From positions 1 to 64,000 of the forward strand of contig CAVPNH010000010.1 of NCBI GenBank assembly GCA_963706755.1: a stretch of DNA of 64,000 nucleotides, in the 5' to 3' direction. This document shows positions 9,450 through 17,721 of this stretch, one piece after another. Position 1 is the stretch's first letter. Every line of letters starts with the position of its first letter. The position numbers were made by a program, and so were the translations under genes. The notes beneath the pieces are model-generated. The model had not been told where the DNA came from. It ran no database searches and saw only the letters and a program-made list of their open reading frames with translations. The DNA comes from RPQJ01 sp963706755. Lineage in GTDB: Bacteria; Pseudomonadota; Gammaproteobacteria; Steroidobacterales; Steroidobacteraceae.

Positions 9450-10298
9450 TCAGGGCGCGGAGCCGCGCGCCACCGGCCGGGACGGGTTGCGGGACCACTC
9501 GCTCCACGAGCCCGGGTAGAGCTTTGCGCCCGCGAGTCCCGCGTGTTCCATCGCGAGCAGCAGGTGGCAGGCCGTGACGCCCGAGCCGCACATTGCGATC
9601 GTCCGCTCCGGCGCGACGCCGTCGAGCGTCTCAGCGAAGGCCGTGCGCAGCGCCTCGGGCGGCAGGAACCGGTTGTCCGGGCCCAGGCTCGACGCGAACG
9701 GATGGTTCCGGGCGCCGGGTACGTGGCCCGCCACGGCGTCGATGGGCTCGACGTCGCCGCGGTAGCGTTCCGGCGCGCGCGCGTCGAGCAGGCGGGCCGC
9801 GCGATCCCCCGAGTCTGCCAGCACGCGGGCCGCGTCCACGGCGAACCCGGGCCTTGGACGCGCGACGAAGTCGCCGGGGGCGCGCTCCGGCGCCACGAAG
9901 TCGGTCGGCAGGCCGAGCTGGACCCAGCGACGCAGGCCGCCGTCCAGCACGAAGACCTCGTCGTGACCGAGCCAGCGCAGCATCCACCACAGGCGCGAGG
10001 CGTACATGGCGTTGCCGTCGTCGTAGGCCACGACGACCGAATCGCGATTCACGCCGAAGCTGCGCAGGCGCAGCTCGAACTCCGCCGGGGTCGGCAGCGG
10101 GTGTCGCCCGGAGGCCGCGGTCTGCGGCGCCGAGAGGTCACGGTTCAGGTCGGCGTATGTGGCGCCCGGAACGTGGCCCGTGGCGTACGACTCCCGGCCC
10201 GCCTTCGGCCGCGCGAGGTCGAAGCGGCAGTCGAATATGCGGAGCGCCGGCTCGTCGAGCCGCCGCGCGAGTTCCTCGGCCTGGATCAGTGTTCCCAA
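9450..10298 (-). CDS. Thiosulfate/3-mercaptopyruvate sulfurtransferase
   Basis: The 282-residue protein has two rhodanese domains. The C-terminal active loop is C-G-S-G-V-T-A with the catalytic Cys at residue 237; the N-terminal domain is inactive, as in SseA and bovine rhodanese. The C-G-S-G-V loop is the form found in mercaptopyruvate sulfurtransferases. The enzyme transfers sulfane sulfur to cyanide or thiols. It is encoded upstream of speA on the same strand with a gap of about 77 bases. Confidence 0.88.
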   Translation of the reverse strand: MGTLIQAEELARRLDEPALRIFDCRFDLARPKAGRESYATGHVPGATYADLNRDLSAPQTAASGRHPLPTPAEFELRLRSFGVNRDSVVVAYDDGNAMYASRLWWMLRWLGHDEVFVLDGGLRRWVQLGLPTDFVAPERAPGDFVARPRPGFAVDAARVLADSGDRAARLLDARAPERYRGDVEPIDAVAGHVPGARNHPFASSLGPDNRFLPPEALRTAFAETLDGVAPERTIAMCGSGVTACHLLLAMEHAGLAGAKLYPGSWSEWSRNPSRPVARGSAP

Positions 10299-10393
10299 AG
10301 CGCATCCTCGTATCCGATACCGCCGCCCGGTCGCCGTCAGTACAATCTACGCGCCGTGCCGTCTCGCGCGGACGACGGACGGGAGGGCGCTCG

Positions 10394-11071
10394 ATGACCA
10401 TCGAACTCTACTGGGGCAGCGGCAGCCCGTATTCCTGGCGCGTGCAGCTCGCGCTCGAGTACAAGCGGCTGCCGTACGAGTCGCACCAGCTCCAGTTTTC
10501 CAAGCAGGAGCACAAGTCGCCGCAGATGCTGCGCATGAACCCGCGTGGTCGCGTGCCGGTGCTCAAGGACGGCGACTTCATCGTGTTCGAGTCGCTCGCC
10601 TGCCTGCTGTATCTCGATCGCAAGTATCCGGATCCGCCGCTCTTCGGCCGCACGCCCGAGGAGGCGGGGACGATCATGCGCGTGATCTGCGAGTACCAGG
10701 CCTATGCCGAGGCCCATCTCACGGAGATCGTCTCGGCCGTGTTCTTCGGCCAGATGGACGGGCACGTCGAGGAGGTCACGCGGGCCACCCACCTCGTGGC
10801 GGGCGAGGCCCGCACGATCGAGGGACGGCTCAGCAAGTCGGATTGGCTGGTGGGCGAGCACGTCTCGGCCGCGGACATGGTGGTGTTCCCCGGGATCATG
10901 CTCCTGCTGCGCGCCATGGAAAAGCGCGAGGCGAGCGACCTGCGCTCGCGTTTCCTGCCGATGGAAACGACCTACCCGGCGATTGCGCGCTGGATCCGCC
11001 GCATGGAGTCGCTGCCGGGCTTCGAGCGCACCTATCCTCCGCACTGGCGCGAGGGGGCGCTGCGGGGGTGA
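10394..11071 (+). CDS. Glutathione S-transferase family protein
   Basis: The 225-residue protein has a thioredoxin-fold N-terminal domain (about 1-80: L-Y-W-G-S-G-S-P-Y-S-W-R-V, then R-V-P-V-L-K-D-G-D and E-S-L-A for the cis-Pro and glutathione-gamma-glutamyl sites) and a helical C-terminal domain with the capping-box pattern S-A-A-D-M. GGGAGGG at 10381-10387 is well spaced before the ATG at 10394, fixing the start. The substrate is unknown. It is divergent from the sulfurtransferase gene. Confidence 0.88.
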   Translation: MTIELYWGSGSPYSWRVQLALEYKRLPYESHQLQFSKQEHKSPQMLRMNPRGRVPVLKDGDFIVFESLACLLYLDRKYPDPPLFGRTPEEAGTIMRVICEYQAYAEAHLTEIVSAVFFGQMDGHVEEVTRATHLVAGEARTIEGRLSKSDWLVGEHVSAADMVVFPGIMLLLRAMEKREASDLRSRFLPMETTYPAIARWIRRMESLPGFERTYPPHWREGALRG

Positions 11072-11172
11072 AAGCACGCCCGGGCGGCGCGACGGGCGTG
11101 GGTGACTCCCGGCAATAACCGGTAAACTACGCGGCCTGCGGTCATTCCATTCCAGTTCTTCCCGGTGTCGAA

Positions 11173-12591
11173 ATGAGCAACTACCCGGTGCACGTCACCT
11201 TCCATGGACGACTGGTATGCGTCGGCTTCGGCAGCATCGGCCAGGGCGTCCTGCCGCTGATCCTCCGCCACGTCGGCATCAAGCCCGAGCAGATCACGAT
11301 CGTCACGGCCGACGAGGCGGGCGAGAAGGTTGCGGCCGAGTACGGTGTGCACTTCGTCAAGCACCCGCTCACGCGCGAGAACTTCAGGAAAGTGCTGGAC
11401 CCGCTGGTCGGCCGCGGAGACTTCCTGCTGAACCTCTCGGTGGACGTGTCGAGCGTCTCGCTCATCCAGTTGTGCTGGGAGAAGGGCGCCCTCTACCTCG
11501 ACACCTGCATCGAGCCCTGGGCCGGCGGCTACACGGACCCGACGGTCGCGCCGTCGCGCCGCTCGAATTACGCGCTGCGCGAGACGGCGCTGGCGCTGCG
11601 CGACACCAAGGCGCGGCCGCCGACCGCGGTGCTGACGCACGGCGCGAACCCGGGCCTCGTGTCGCACTTCGTGAAGCAGGCGCTGCTCAACATCGCGACC
11701 GACACCAACGTCGAGCACGGCGACCCTGGCACCCGCGAGGAGTGGGCCGCGCTCGCGCACAAGCTCGGTGTGAAGGTGATCCACGTCGCCGAGCGCGACA
11801 CGCAGGTAGGCTCGCACGCCAAGGAGCAGGGCGAGTTCGTGAACACCTGGTCGGTGGACGGCTTCGTGGGCGAGGGCTGCCAGCCGGCCGAGCTTGGCTG
11901 GGGCTCGCACGAGAAGAACTGGCCGCGCGACGGCAAGAAGCACGACTTCGGCCGCGGCAGCGCGATCTACCTGATGCAGCCGGGTGCGGCGACGCGCGTG
12001 CGCACCTGGACGCCGATGGCCGGGCACTTCCACGGGTTCCTCATCACGCACGGCGAGTCCATCTCGCTCTCCGATTACCTGACCGTGAAGAAGGGCGAGC
12101 AGGTCGTGTACCGGCCGACGGTGCACTACGCCTATCACCCGAGCGACGACGCCGTGCTGTCGGTGCACGAGCTCGCGGGCCGCAACTGGATCATCCAGGA
12201 GCGCAAGCGGATCATGATGGACGAGATCGTGAAGGGCGCGGACGAACTCGGCGTGCTGCTCGCCGGGCACAAGAAGAACGCCTACTGGTACGGCTCGCAG
12301 CTCTCCGTGCAGGAGGCGCGGCAACTCTGCCCGCACAACAACGCGACGTCGCTGCAGGTGACGGTGTCGGTGCTCGGCGGGATCATCTGGGCGATGGAGA
12401 ACCCGAACGCGGGCATCGTCGAACCGGAAGAGCTCGACTTCCGCCGCATCCTCGAGATCTGCCGGCCCTACCTCGGGCAGGTGGTCGGCGAGTACTCCGA
12501 GTGGCACCCGCTGATCGATCGCAACCGCCTGTTCCCCGAAGACCTCGACGAGACCGACCCCTGGCAGTTCAAGAACATCCGGGTCGTGTAG
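11173..12591 (+). CDS. hss: Homospermidine synthase
   Basis: The 472-residue protein is a saccharopine-dehydrogenase-fold enzyme with an N-terminal NAD-binding motif G-F-G-S-I-G-Q-G-V (about residues 18-26) and the homospermidine-synthase-specific blocks L-D-T-C-I-E-P-W-A-G-G-Y, T-H-G-A-N-P-G-L-V-S-H and H-N-N-A-T-S-L-Q-V. It makes sym-homospermidine from two putrescines (or putrescine and spermidine) using NAD+ as hydride shuttle. Arginine decarboxylase, encoded nearby on the other strand, feeds the same polyamine pool. A REP-like inverted repeat starts 4 bases after the stop. Confidence 0.93.
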   Translation: MSNYPVHVTFHGRLVCVGFGSIGQGVLPLILRHVGIKPEQITIVTADEAGEKVAAEYGVHFVKHPLTRENFRKVLDPLVGRGDFLLNLSVDVSSVSLIQLCWEKGALYLDTCIEPWAGGYTDPTVAPSRRSNYALRETALALRDTKARPPTAVLTHGANPGLVSHFVKQALLNIATDTNVEHGDPGTREEWAALAHKLGVKVIHVAERDTQVGSHAKEQGEFVNTWSVDGFVGEGCQPAELGWGSHEKNWPRDGKKHDFGRGSAIYLMQPGAATRVRTWTPMAGHFHGFLITHGESISLSDYLTVKKGEQVVYRPTVHYAYHPSDDAVLSVHELAGRNWIIQERKRIMMDEIVKGADELGVLLAGHKKNAYWYGSQLSVQEARQLCPHNNATSLQVTVSVLGGIIWAMENPNAGIVEPEELDFRRILEICRPYLGQVVGEYSEWHPLIDRNRLFPEDLDETDPWQFKNIRVV

Positions 12592-12594
12592 GAA

Positions 12595-12672
12595 AGGGGA
12601 CATTCTCCTTTTCCGCAGGTGTCGTCGCAGCAGCCGGCAGTCCGCAAGGAGCGGAAAAGGAGAATGTCCCCT
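12595..12672. repeat. REP-like inverted repeat, GGGGACATTC family
   Basis: A perfect 22-bp inverted repeat has its left arm at 12595-12616 (beginning AGGGGACATTCTCC) and right arm at 12651-12672 (ending GGAGAATGTCCCCT), with a 34-base loop. It shares the GGGGACATTC core with the repeats at 25851-25894 and 59846-59896. The right arm reaches into the start region of the GFA gene. Confidence 0.8.
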
Positions 12673-12678
12673 GATGTC

Positions 12679-13122
12679 ATGTCCCCCGACGCGGTAACCG
12701 GCGGCTGTCTCTGCGGCGCGGTTCGCCTGCGCGCCGCGCTGCCCCCGAACTGGGTCGCGCATTGCCACTGTTCGATGTGCCGCCGCGCGCACGGCGCGGG
12801 CTTCGTGACCTGGGTTGGATTCCCCCGCGACGCGGTCACGATCGAGAGCGGCGGGGAACGGCTGACGCGGTTCCAGTCCTCCGCGCAGGCGACGCGCAGC
12901 TTCTGCAGTCGTTGCGGCTCGATGCTGCTGTTCCAGTCCGGGCGCTGGCCGGACGAGACACACCTGACGCTCGCCTGTCTCGATTCCGCCGAGGGTCTCG
13001 AGCCGCAGGTGCACGCCTACTGGAGCAGCCGTGCGCCGTGGGCGGACTGGAGTGCCCGGGAGTTGCCGACGATGGATCCGCCGGACCACGGCGGCGATGT
13101 AGCGCCGCCGTCAGCCGGGTAA
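12679..13122 (+). CDS. GFA family (glutathione-dependent formaldehyde-activating-like) protein
   Basis: The protein (147 residues from 12679) has the zinc-binding cysteine pattern of the Gfa/CENP-V family: G-G-C-L-C-G-A-V-R near the N-terminus, H-C-H-C-S-M-C-R-R-A-H-G, and F-C-S-R-C-G-S later. Family members bind zinc and sometimes glutathione; few have proven activity. The frame is open from 12619, but the ATGs at 12619 and 12664 lie in or upstream of the repeat arm, so 12679 is the most conservative start. The C-terminus overlaps the convergent parA-like gene by 12 bases. Confidence 0.82.
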   Translation: MSPDAVTGGCLCGAVRLRAALPPNWVAHCHCSMCRRAHGAGFVTWVGFPRDAVTIESGGERLTRFQSSAQATRSFCSRCGSMLLFQSGRWPDETHLTLACLDSAEGLEPQVHAYWSSRAPWADWSARELPTMDPPDHGGDVAPPSAG

Positions 13123-13857
13123 TCGCGATTCGACCTCGCGCCAGAGTGCGACATAGGTCTGCCCGGCGGGACTGTGCGGCGCGAACGCCGGCAAGGGTGC
13201 ACGCCGGACCGTCATGCGCTCGATGTCGCTCCAGTAGGGAACCTCGGTGTCGAGTACCGCCGGGAACCGGCTCCGCGCCTCGTCGATGACCTGCTCGTGC
13301 AGGGACCTGCGCCGGTCGACCATGGAGAAGAAGGGCAGGATCGCGAGATCGGACCAGCCGGCGTCCGCGACGAATGCCAGCAGCTGCTCGAGCATGCGCA
13401 GGGACAGCGGCGCCGGCGGCGTCGGCACGATGACCGCGTCCGCCGCGCGCAGCACGTTCTCGGAGACGAGCGAAATGCCGGGCGGGCAGTCCAGGAAGAG
13501 CAGGTCGTAGGCGTCCTGCAGCGGCCGGCTCATCATCATCAGCCGCTTGGTCGGATGCCTGGCTTCGCTCATGTGAACGTCGAAGTTGCGGTACGAGAGG
13601 TCGGCCGGCAGCAGGTCGAGGTTCTCGTAGTTCGTCGGCGCGATGAGCTCCGGCAGTTCGCGCTTGCCGCTGACGAGCTTCTTCGCCGACGCCTGCTCGT
13701 TTGGCTCGCCCTGCAGCAGGAACGTCGCGGCGCCCTGTGGATCGAGATCCCACAGCACCGAGCGAGAGCCCGCCGAGGCCGCGAGGTAGGCGAGGTTGAC
13801 GGCCGTGGTCGTCTTGCCGACCCCGCCCTTGATGTTCGAAATGGCGATGATCTTCAT
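13111..13857 (-). CDS. ParA family ATPase
   Basis: The 248-residue protein has the deviant Walker A motif K-G-G-V-G-K-T-T at residues 10-17, D-L-D-P-Q-G-A (A') and F-L-D-C-P-P-G (Walker B). GGAGG precedes the ATG at 13857. No ParB partner or parS site is nearby, so this is a chromosomal orphan of the MinD/ParA type that may position some other cargo. The ATG overlaps the stop of the greB-like gene (ATGA), implying translational coupling. Its gene converges on the GFA gene with a 12-base overlap. Confidence 0.88.
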   Translation of the reverse strand: MKIIAISNIKGGVGKTTTAVNLAYLAASAGSRSVLWDLDPQGAATFLLQGEPNEQASAKKLVSGKRELPELIAPTNYENLDLLPADLSYRNFDVHMSEARHPTKRLMMMSRPLQDAYDLLFLDCPPGISLVSENVLRAADAVIVPTPPAPLSLRMLEQLLAFVADAGWSDLAILPFFSMVDRRRSLHEQVIDEARSRFPAVLDTEVPYWSDIERMTVRRAPLPAFAPHSPAGQTYVALWREVESRLPG

Positions 13858-14363
13858 GGATCCTCCGCCTGGTACCGCACCTCGGTCACCACGTACGTCC
13901 GCGGGCCGCCCGGGACGTCCACGGTGAACTCGTCGCCGCCTCGCCGGCGCATCAGCGCGCGGGCGATCGGCGAGTCCATGCTGACATAGCGCCGCGCCGG
14001 GTCGATCTCGTCCGGCCCGACGATGCGCAGCTCCGTCTCGCGGCCCTCCTCGTCCTCGATCCGCACCCACGCGCCGAAGAACACGCGGCTCGTGTCGTCC
14101 GGCGGCCGCGACACGACGACCATGCCCTCGAGGCGCTTGCGCAGGAAGCGCACGCGGCGGTCGATCTCGCGCAGCTGCTTCTTGCCGTAGATGTACTCGG
14201 CGTTCTCCGACCGGTCCCCCTGCGCGGCGGCTTCCTGCACGGCGCGCGTCACCTGGGGCCGCTGGACCCGCCACAGGTGGTCGAGCTCCTCCCGCAGCCG
14301 GCGCGCGCCCGCGGCGGTGGCGAACTTCGACCCGGCGGGTTCGGATTTCCGGTAACGCGTCAT
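13854..14363 (-). CDS. greB: Transcription elongation factor GreB
   Basis: The 169-residue protein has the Gre coiled coil (about residues 20-85, with G-D-R-S-E-N-A-E-Y containing the acidic catalytic pair, and Y-G-K-K typical of GreB) and a C-terminal FKBP-like domain ending D-E-F-T-V-D-V-P-G-G-P-R-T-Y. It rescues backtracked RNA polymerase by stimulating transcript cleavage. The start M-T-R-Y-R-K-S at 14363 was preferred over an upstream one because it matches the family N-terminus. Its stop overlaps the parA-like start by 4 bases. Confidence 0.9.
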   Translation of the reverse strand: MTRYRKSEPAGSKFATAAGARRLREELDHLWRVQRPQVTRAVQEAAAQGDRSENAEYIYGKKQLREIDRRVRFLRKRLEGMVVVSRPPDDTSRVFFGAWVRIEDEEGRETELRIVGPDEIDPARRYVSMDSPIARALMRRRGGDEFTVDVPGGPRTYVVTEVRYQAEDP

Positions 14364-14459
14364 ATTTCCGGCGTCACCGGCGCCGCCGGCCCGGCGTCCG
14401 GCCCGAGTTGTGCGGGAGATCACGGTCTGGCGGCGCGCGCATCAGTAGCGTCCCGTGCC

Positions 14460-14657
14460 ATGAGCAATAAGTACTACGCGCATTTCCTGGTGGACGAGCC
14501 GGACCCGCGTGGCCTGCAGGAGTACCGCGGCATCGTGGAACTCGACGGCCAGCCGAAGCCCGGCCGGGAACTCCGCGAAGCGTCGCGCATCATCGCGCAG
14601 AACATGGGGCTGGCGGCGCGCGAAGTGAAAGTGCTGCAGTGGTCCCGATTGCACTGA
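14460..14657 (+). CDS. Small conserved-looking hypothetical protein, 65 residues
   Basis: The ATG at 14460 opens a 65-residue frame with strong coding-type GC at third positions, reading M-S-N-K-Y-Y-A-H-F-L and ending E-V-K-V-L-Q-W-S-R-L-H. No membrane segment or known motif is visible. It is divergent from greB and is followed within 60 bases by a strong terminator, consistent with a genuine monocistronic gene. I do not recognise the family. Confidence 0.6.
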   Translation: MSNKYYAHFLVDEPDPRGLQEYRGIVELDGQPKPGRELREASRIIAQNMGLAAREVKVLQWSRLH

Positions 14658-14716
14658 GTGACTGAATCGATCCCCTGGCGGACTTTTCCCTTCCCTTCGA
14701 CCAAAGTCCGCTACTC

Positions 14717-14747
14717 GGCCCCGGGCCTCAAACCCGGGGCCTTTTTT
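14717..14747 (+). terminator. Rho-independent terminator
   Basis: GGCCCCGGG at 14717-14725 pairs perfectly with 14733-14741 around a 7-base loop, followed by six T at 14742-14747. It ends the transcript of the 65-residue protein gene and separates it from the convergent DUF2721 gene. Confidence 0.88.
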
Positions 14748-14800
14748 CTTGTACGCAACCCGGTGCCGCGCCGGTGGAACTCGCTGCGCGAGCGGCGAGT

Positions 14801-15238
14801 TCACCGTACGCCGATCCTGAGCGCCGCGGTCGCGATGCGCACCTCGACCAGGAAGCTCATCAGTGCGCCGATCAGCGCGATCATCGCCGCCACGAACAGC
14901 GCCGCCACGTACACGGCCAGGCTGATCGGGACGAAGATGCTCGAGAAGAGCAGCGCGACCACGAGCGCGATGAGCAGCGCGGCGATCGTGCAGAGCGTGA
15001 TCGAGGCGTTCATGAACCTGGCGCGGCGCGAGGCGACGCGCAGCTGCCCGCGCGCCGCCGGGATGTCCGGAGCGGTTGCCTGCCGCAGGCTTTCCTCTAC
15101 CTTGCGCGCCCGGTCCACGATGCGCGCGAGGCGGTTCGTCAGCACGCCCAGCATCACGCCGATGCCGGACAGCAGGAAGACGGGCGCGAGCGCAAGCTGG
15201 ATCGCGTGCGCGATGTCCACGACCTGTATTTCGTTCAT
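14801..15238 (-). CDS. DUF2721 family membrane protein
   Basis: The 145-residue protein has an N-terminal membrane segment (I-Q-L-A-L-A-P-V-F-L-L-S-G-I-G), the family block N-R-L-A-R-I-V-D-R-A-R, and two long C-terminal hydrophobic helices. This layout is that of DUF2721, an uncharacterised inner-membrane family. The ATG at 15238 begins M-N-E-I-Q-V-V-D. It is divergent from the methyltransferase gene. Confidence 0.8.
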   Translation of the reverse strand: MNEIQVVDIAHAIQLALAPVFLLSGIGVMLGVLTNRLARIVDRARKVEESLRQATAPDIPAARGQLRVASRRARFMNASITLCTIAALLIALVVALLFSSIFVPISLAVYVAALFVAAMIALIGALMSFLVEVRIATAALRIGVR

Positions 15239-15319
15239 GGTGGGGGATTCTATGCCAGCGCGCGGCCCGGGGTTGCGGCGCAGCGGGGCGCCCCTGCACC
15301 ATGGCCGCCGGATCGTGCC

Positions 15320-16135
15320 ATGTCGTTCAAGGATCACTTCTCCCGCCAGTCGGCGGCCTACAGCCGCTACCGTCCCGGCTATCCGCCGGAGCTGATCGAC
15401 TGGGTCGCGTCGCAGGCGCCGGACCGGCGCCTGGCGGTGGATTGCGCCACGGGCAGCGGGCAGGCCGCGATCGGGCTTGCCGCGAGATTCGAGGCCGTCA
15501 TCGCGCTCGACGGCAGCCTGAGCCAGTTGCTGAACGCGGTGCCCCGACCGAACGTCGCCTACGTCGCGGCCCTCGCCGAGCGGCTGCCCCTGCGCGATGC
15601 CTCGGTGTCGCTCGTCGCCGCGGCACAGGCGGCGCACTGGTTCGACTTCGAGCGGTTTCACGCCGAGTGCCGCCGCGTGCTCGTGCCGGGCGGGGTCGTG
15701 GCGGCCTGGACCTACGAAAAATTCCGCGTGGACGAGGCAGTGGATGCGGTGATCGACGACTTCTATGAACGCGTCTTGGGCGAGTTCTGGCCGCCCGAGC
15801 GGCGCTACGTGGAGCAGGGCTACCGTATGCTGCCGTTTCCGTGGCGCGAGGAGCCGGTCCCGGCGTTCGCGCTCGAGACCACGTGGGACCTGGAGCAGGT
15901 CGTGGGCTACCTGGGGTCCTGGTCGTCCGTACAGCGGTACCGGGATCGCCATGGCCGCGACCCGCTGCCGGACCTGCGCGGGCCTCTCGGGTCGGCCTGG
16001 GGCGGGACCGGGCCGAGGCGGCTCTGCTGGCCCATCCACCTGCGGCTCGGTCGCCGGCGCCGACCCAGGCATGGAGATTCGGCCGGCCCGCCCCATAATG
16101 CCCCTGACGCCGGCCCGTTCCGGGTCCGCGAGTAG
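15320..16135 (+). CDS. Class I SAM-dependent methyltransferase
   Basis: The 271-residue protein resembles the trans-aconitate methyltransferase/UbiE-like class: F-S-R-Q-S-A-A-Y-S-R-Y-R-P-G-Y-P, motif I V-D-C-A-T-G-S-G-Q-A (about residues 40-49), A-A-Q-A-A-H-W-F-D and the R-V-L-V-P-G-G post-motif. The substrate is not evident. The family normally ends near W-P-I-H-L-R-L-G-R; here a low-similarity basic tail of about 30 residues follows, so the C-terminus may be atypical. The stop lies 11 bases before lemA. Confidence 0.82.
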   Translation: MSFKDHFSRQSAAYSRYRPGYPPELIDWVASQAPDRRLAVDCATGSGQAAIGLAARFEAVIALDGSLSQLLNAVPRPNVAYVAALAERLPLRDASVSLVAAAQAAHWFDFERFHAECRRVLVPGGVVAAWTYEKFRVDEAVDAVIDDFYERVLGEFWPPERRYVEQGYRMLPFPWREEPVPAFALETTWDLEQVVGYLGSWSSVQRYRDRHGRDPLPDLRGPLGSAWGGTGPRRLCWPIHLRLGRRRRPRHGDSAGPPHNAPDAGPFRVRE

Positions 16136-16146
16136 GAGGACGAGTC

Positions 16147-16764
16147 ATGCGCGCCTTTCGAATTGCCGCCGTCGCAGCCGCGAGCCTGCTGCTCTCGGCC
16201 TGCGGCTACAACACGATCCAGGTCCAGGACGAGCAGGTGAAGTCGGCCTGGTCCGAGGTGATCAACCAGTACCAGCGCCGCGCCGACCTGATTCCGAACC
16301 TGGTCAACACGGTGAAGGGATTCGCCGCGCAGGAGCAGGCCGTGCTGATCGGCGTCACCGAGGCTCGCGCCAAGGCCACTCAGGTCAAGGTGGACGCCAA
16401 TGACGCCGGCTCGCTGCAGCAGTTCCAGGCTGCGCAGGGCGAGCTCACGAGCGCGCTGTCGCGCCTCATGGTCGTGGTCGAGAAATATCCCGAGCTCAAG
16501 TCGGACCAGAATTTCCGCGACCTGCAGGCACAGCTCGAGGGCACGGAGAACCGCATCGCCGTCGCACGCAACCGCTACATCCAGGCGGTGCAGGACTACA
16601 ACGTGACGGTGCGCAAGTTCCCGGTCAATCTCACGGCGATGGTGTTTGGTTACAAGACCAGGCCGAACTTCACCGTTGAGAACGAGGCGGCGATCGCGAA
16701 GCCGCCGACCGTGGATTTCGCGGCGCCTGCGCCCGCCGCAGCGCCTGCGCCGGCGACCAACTAA
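16147..16764 (+). CDS. LemA family protein
   Basis: The 205-residue protein has a hydrophobic N-terminus ending in a lipobox-like L-S-A-C (Cys 19), then a coiled-coil LemA domain with the signature R-R-A-D-L-I-P-N-L-V-N-T-V-K-G. An Ala/Pro tail follows. AGGAGG precedes the ATG. LemA proteins are envelope-anchored helical proteins of unclear function, usually encoded with TPM-domain proteins, as here. It is the first gene of a co-directional run to the L,D-transpeptidase. Confidence 0.9.
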   Translation: MRAFRIAAVAAASLLLSACGYNTIQVQDEQVKSAWSEVINQYQRRADLIPNLVNTVKGFAAQEQAVLIGVTEARAKATQVKVDANDAGSLQQFQAAQGELTSALSRLMVVVEKYPELKSDQNFRDLQAQLEGTENRIAVARNRYIQAVQDYNVTVRKFPVNLTAMVFGYKTRPNFTVENEAAIAKPPTVDFAAPAPAAAPAPATN

Positions 16765-16804
16765 GGACCGGCCGCGCCGCCGCGAGGCCGGCGCGGGTTC
16801 CGAA

Positions 16805-17719
16805 GTGTCGTTCCAACCTGGGCGCTGGTTGCGTCGTAACGCTGCAACGGCGTTCGTTGCGGCCTGCCTGCTGTGCGCGAGCGCGGGGCACGCGCAGGCG
16901 CTGGTCGAGGTCCCGGCGCTCCGCTCGCCCGTCACGGACCTCACCGGGACGCTCACGCCCGGGCAGGTTGCCGCGCTCGAGGCGAAACTTCGGGCATTCG
17001 AGCAGGCCAAGGGCAGCCAGGTCGCGGTGCTGGTCGTGCCGACGACCCAGCCCGAGGAGATCGAGCAGTACTCCATTCGCGTGGGTGAGGCGTGGAAGCT
17101 CGGTCGCAAGGGGATCGACGACGGCGCCATCCTGCTCGTCGCGCGCGAAGACCGGAAAGTGCGCATCGAGGTCGGCTATGGTCTCGAGGGCGTTCTGCCC
17201 GACGCGATCGCGAACCGCATCATCGACCAAGACATCGTGCCGAAGTTCCGCTCCGGGGACTACTACGGCGGCATCGCCGCTGGCACGGATCGAATGCTGC
17301 GCGTGATCGAGGGCGAGCCGCTGCCCGAGCCCGAGCGCCGCGGTACGGCGCACGGCTCCGGGGGCCTTGGCCAGCTCCTGCCGTTATTGCTGATCTTCGC
17401 GCTGGTGGGCGGCTCGATCCTGCGCCGGTTGTTCGGCCGGGTCGGCGGCGCGCTCGCGACGGGTGGGCTGGTCGGGTTCGTCACCTGGCTCATCATCCGC
17501 ATCGTCGCGATTTCGGCCTTCGCAGGCGTCGTGGCATTCGTCTTCGCGATCGTGGGCGGCATGGGCGGCGGATCCGGTGGCCGGGGCTGGTACAGCGGCC
17601 GACACGGCCGAGGCATCGGACTTCCGGGCGGCTTCGGTGGCGGCGGATTCGGCGGCGGCGGCGGTTTCAGCGGTGGTGGCGGCGGCTTCGGTGGCGGCGG
17701 CGCCTCGGGGGGCTGGTAG
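16805..17719 (+). CDS. TPM domain protein with Gly-rich tail (YgcG-like)
   Basis: The protein (about 304 residues from GTG 16805) has a signal peptide (A-A-T-A-F-V-A-A-C-L-L-C-A-S-A-G-H-A-Q-A), a TPM domain at about 35-165 with V-T-D-L-T-G-T-L and G-Y-G-L-E-G-V-L-P-D, two membrane segments at about 195-255, and a tail of Gly-Gly-Phe/Ser repeats ending G-G-W. TPM proteins are periplasm-facing membrane proteins; some have been linked to photosystem or stress repair. The start is uncertain because the frame is open to 16646, inside lemA. Confidence 0.85.
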   Translation: MSFQPGRWLRRNAATAFVAACLLCASAGHAQALVEVPALRSPVTDLTGTLTPGQVAALEAKLRAFEQAKGSQVAVLVVPTTQPEEIEQYSIRVGEAWKLGRKGIDDGAILLVAREDRKVRIEVGYGLEGVLPDAIANRIIDQDIVPKFRSGDYYGGIAAGTDRMLRVIEGEPLPEPERRGTAHGSGGLGQLLPLLLIFALVGGSILRRLFGRVGGALATGGLVGFVTWLIIRIVAISAFAGVVAFVFAIVGGMGGGSGGRGWYSGRHGRGIGLPGGFGGGGFGGGGGFSGGGGGFGGGGASGGW

Positions 17720-17721
17720 GC

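Noticed and set aside
12619..12678. Upstream start for the GFA protein
   Set aside because: The extra residues come from the repeat loop and arm and do not resemble the family N-terminus.
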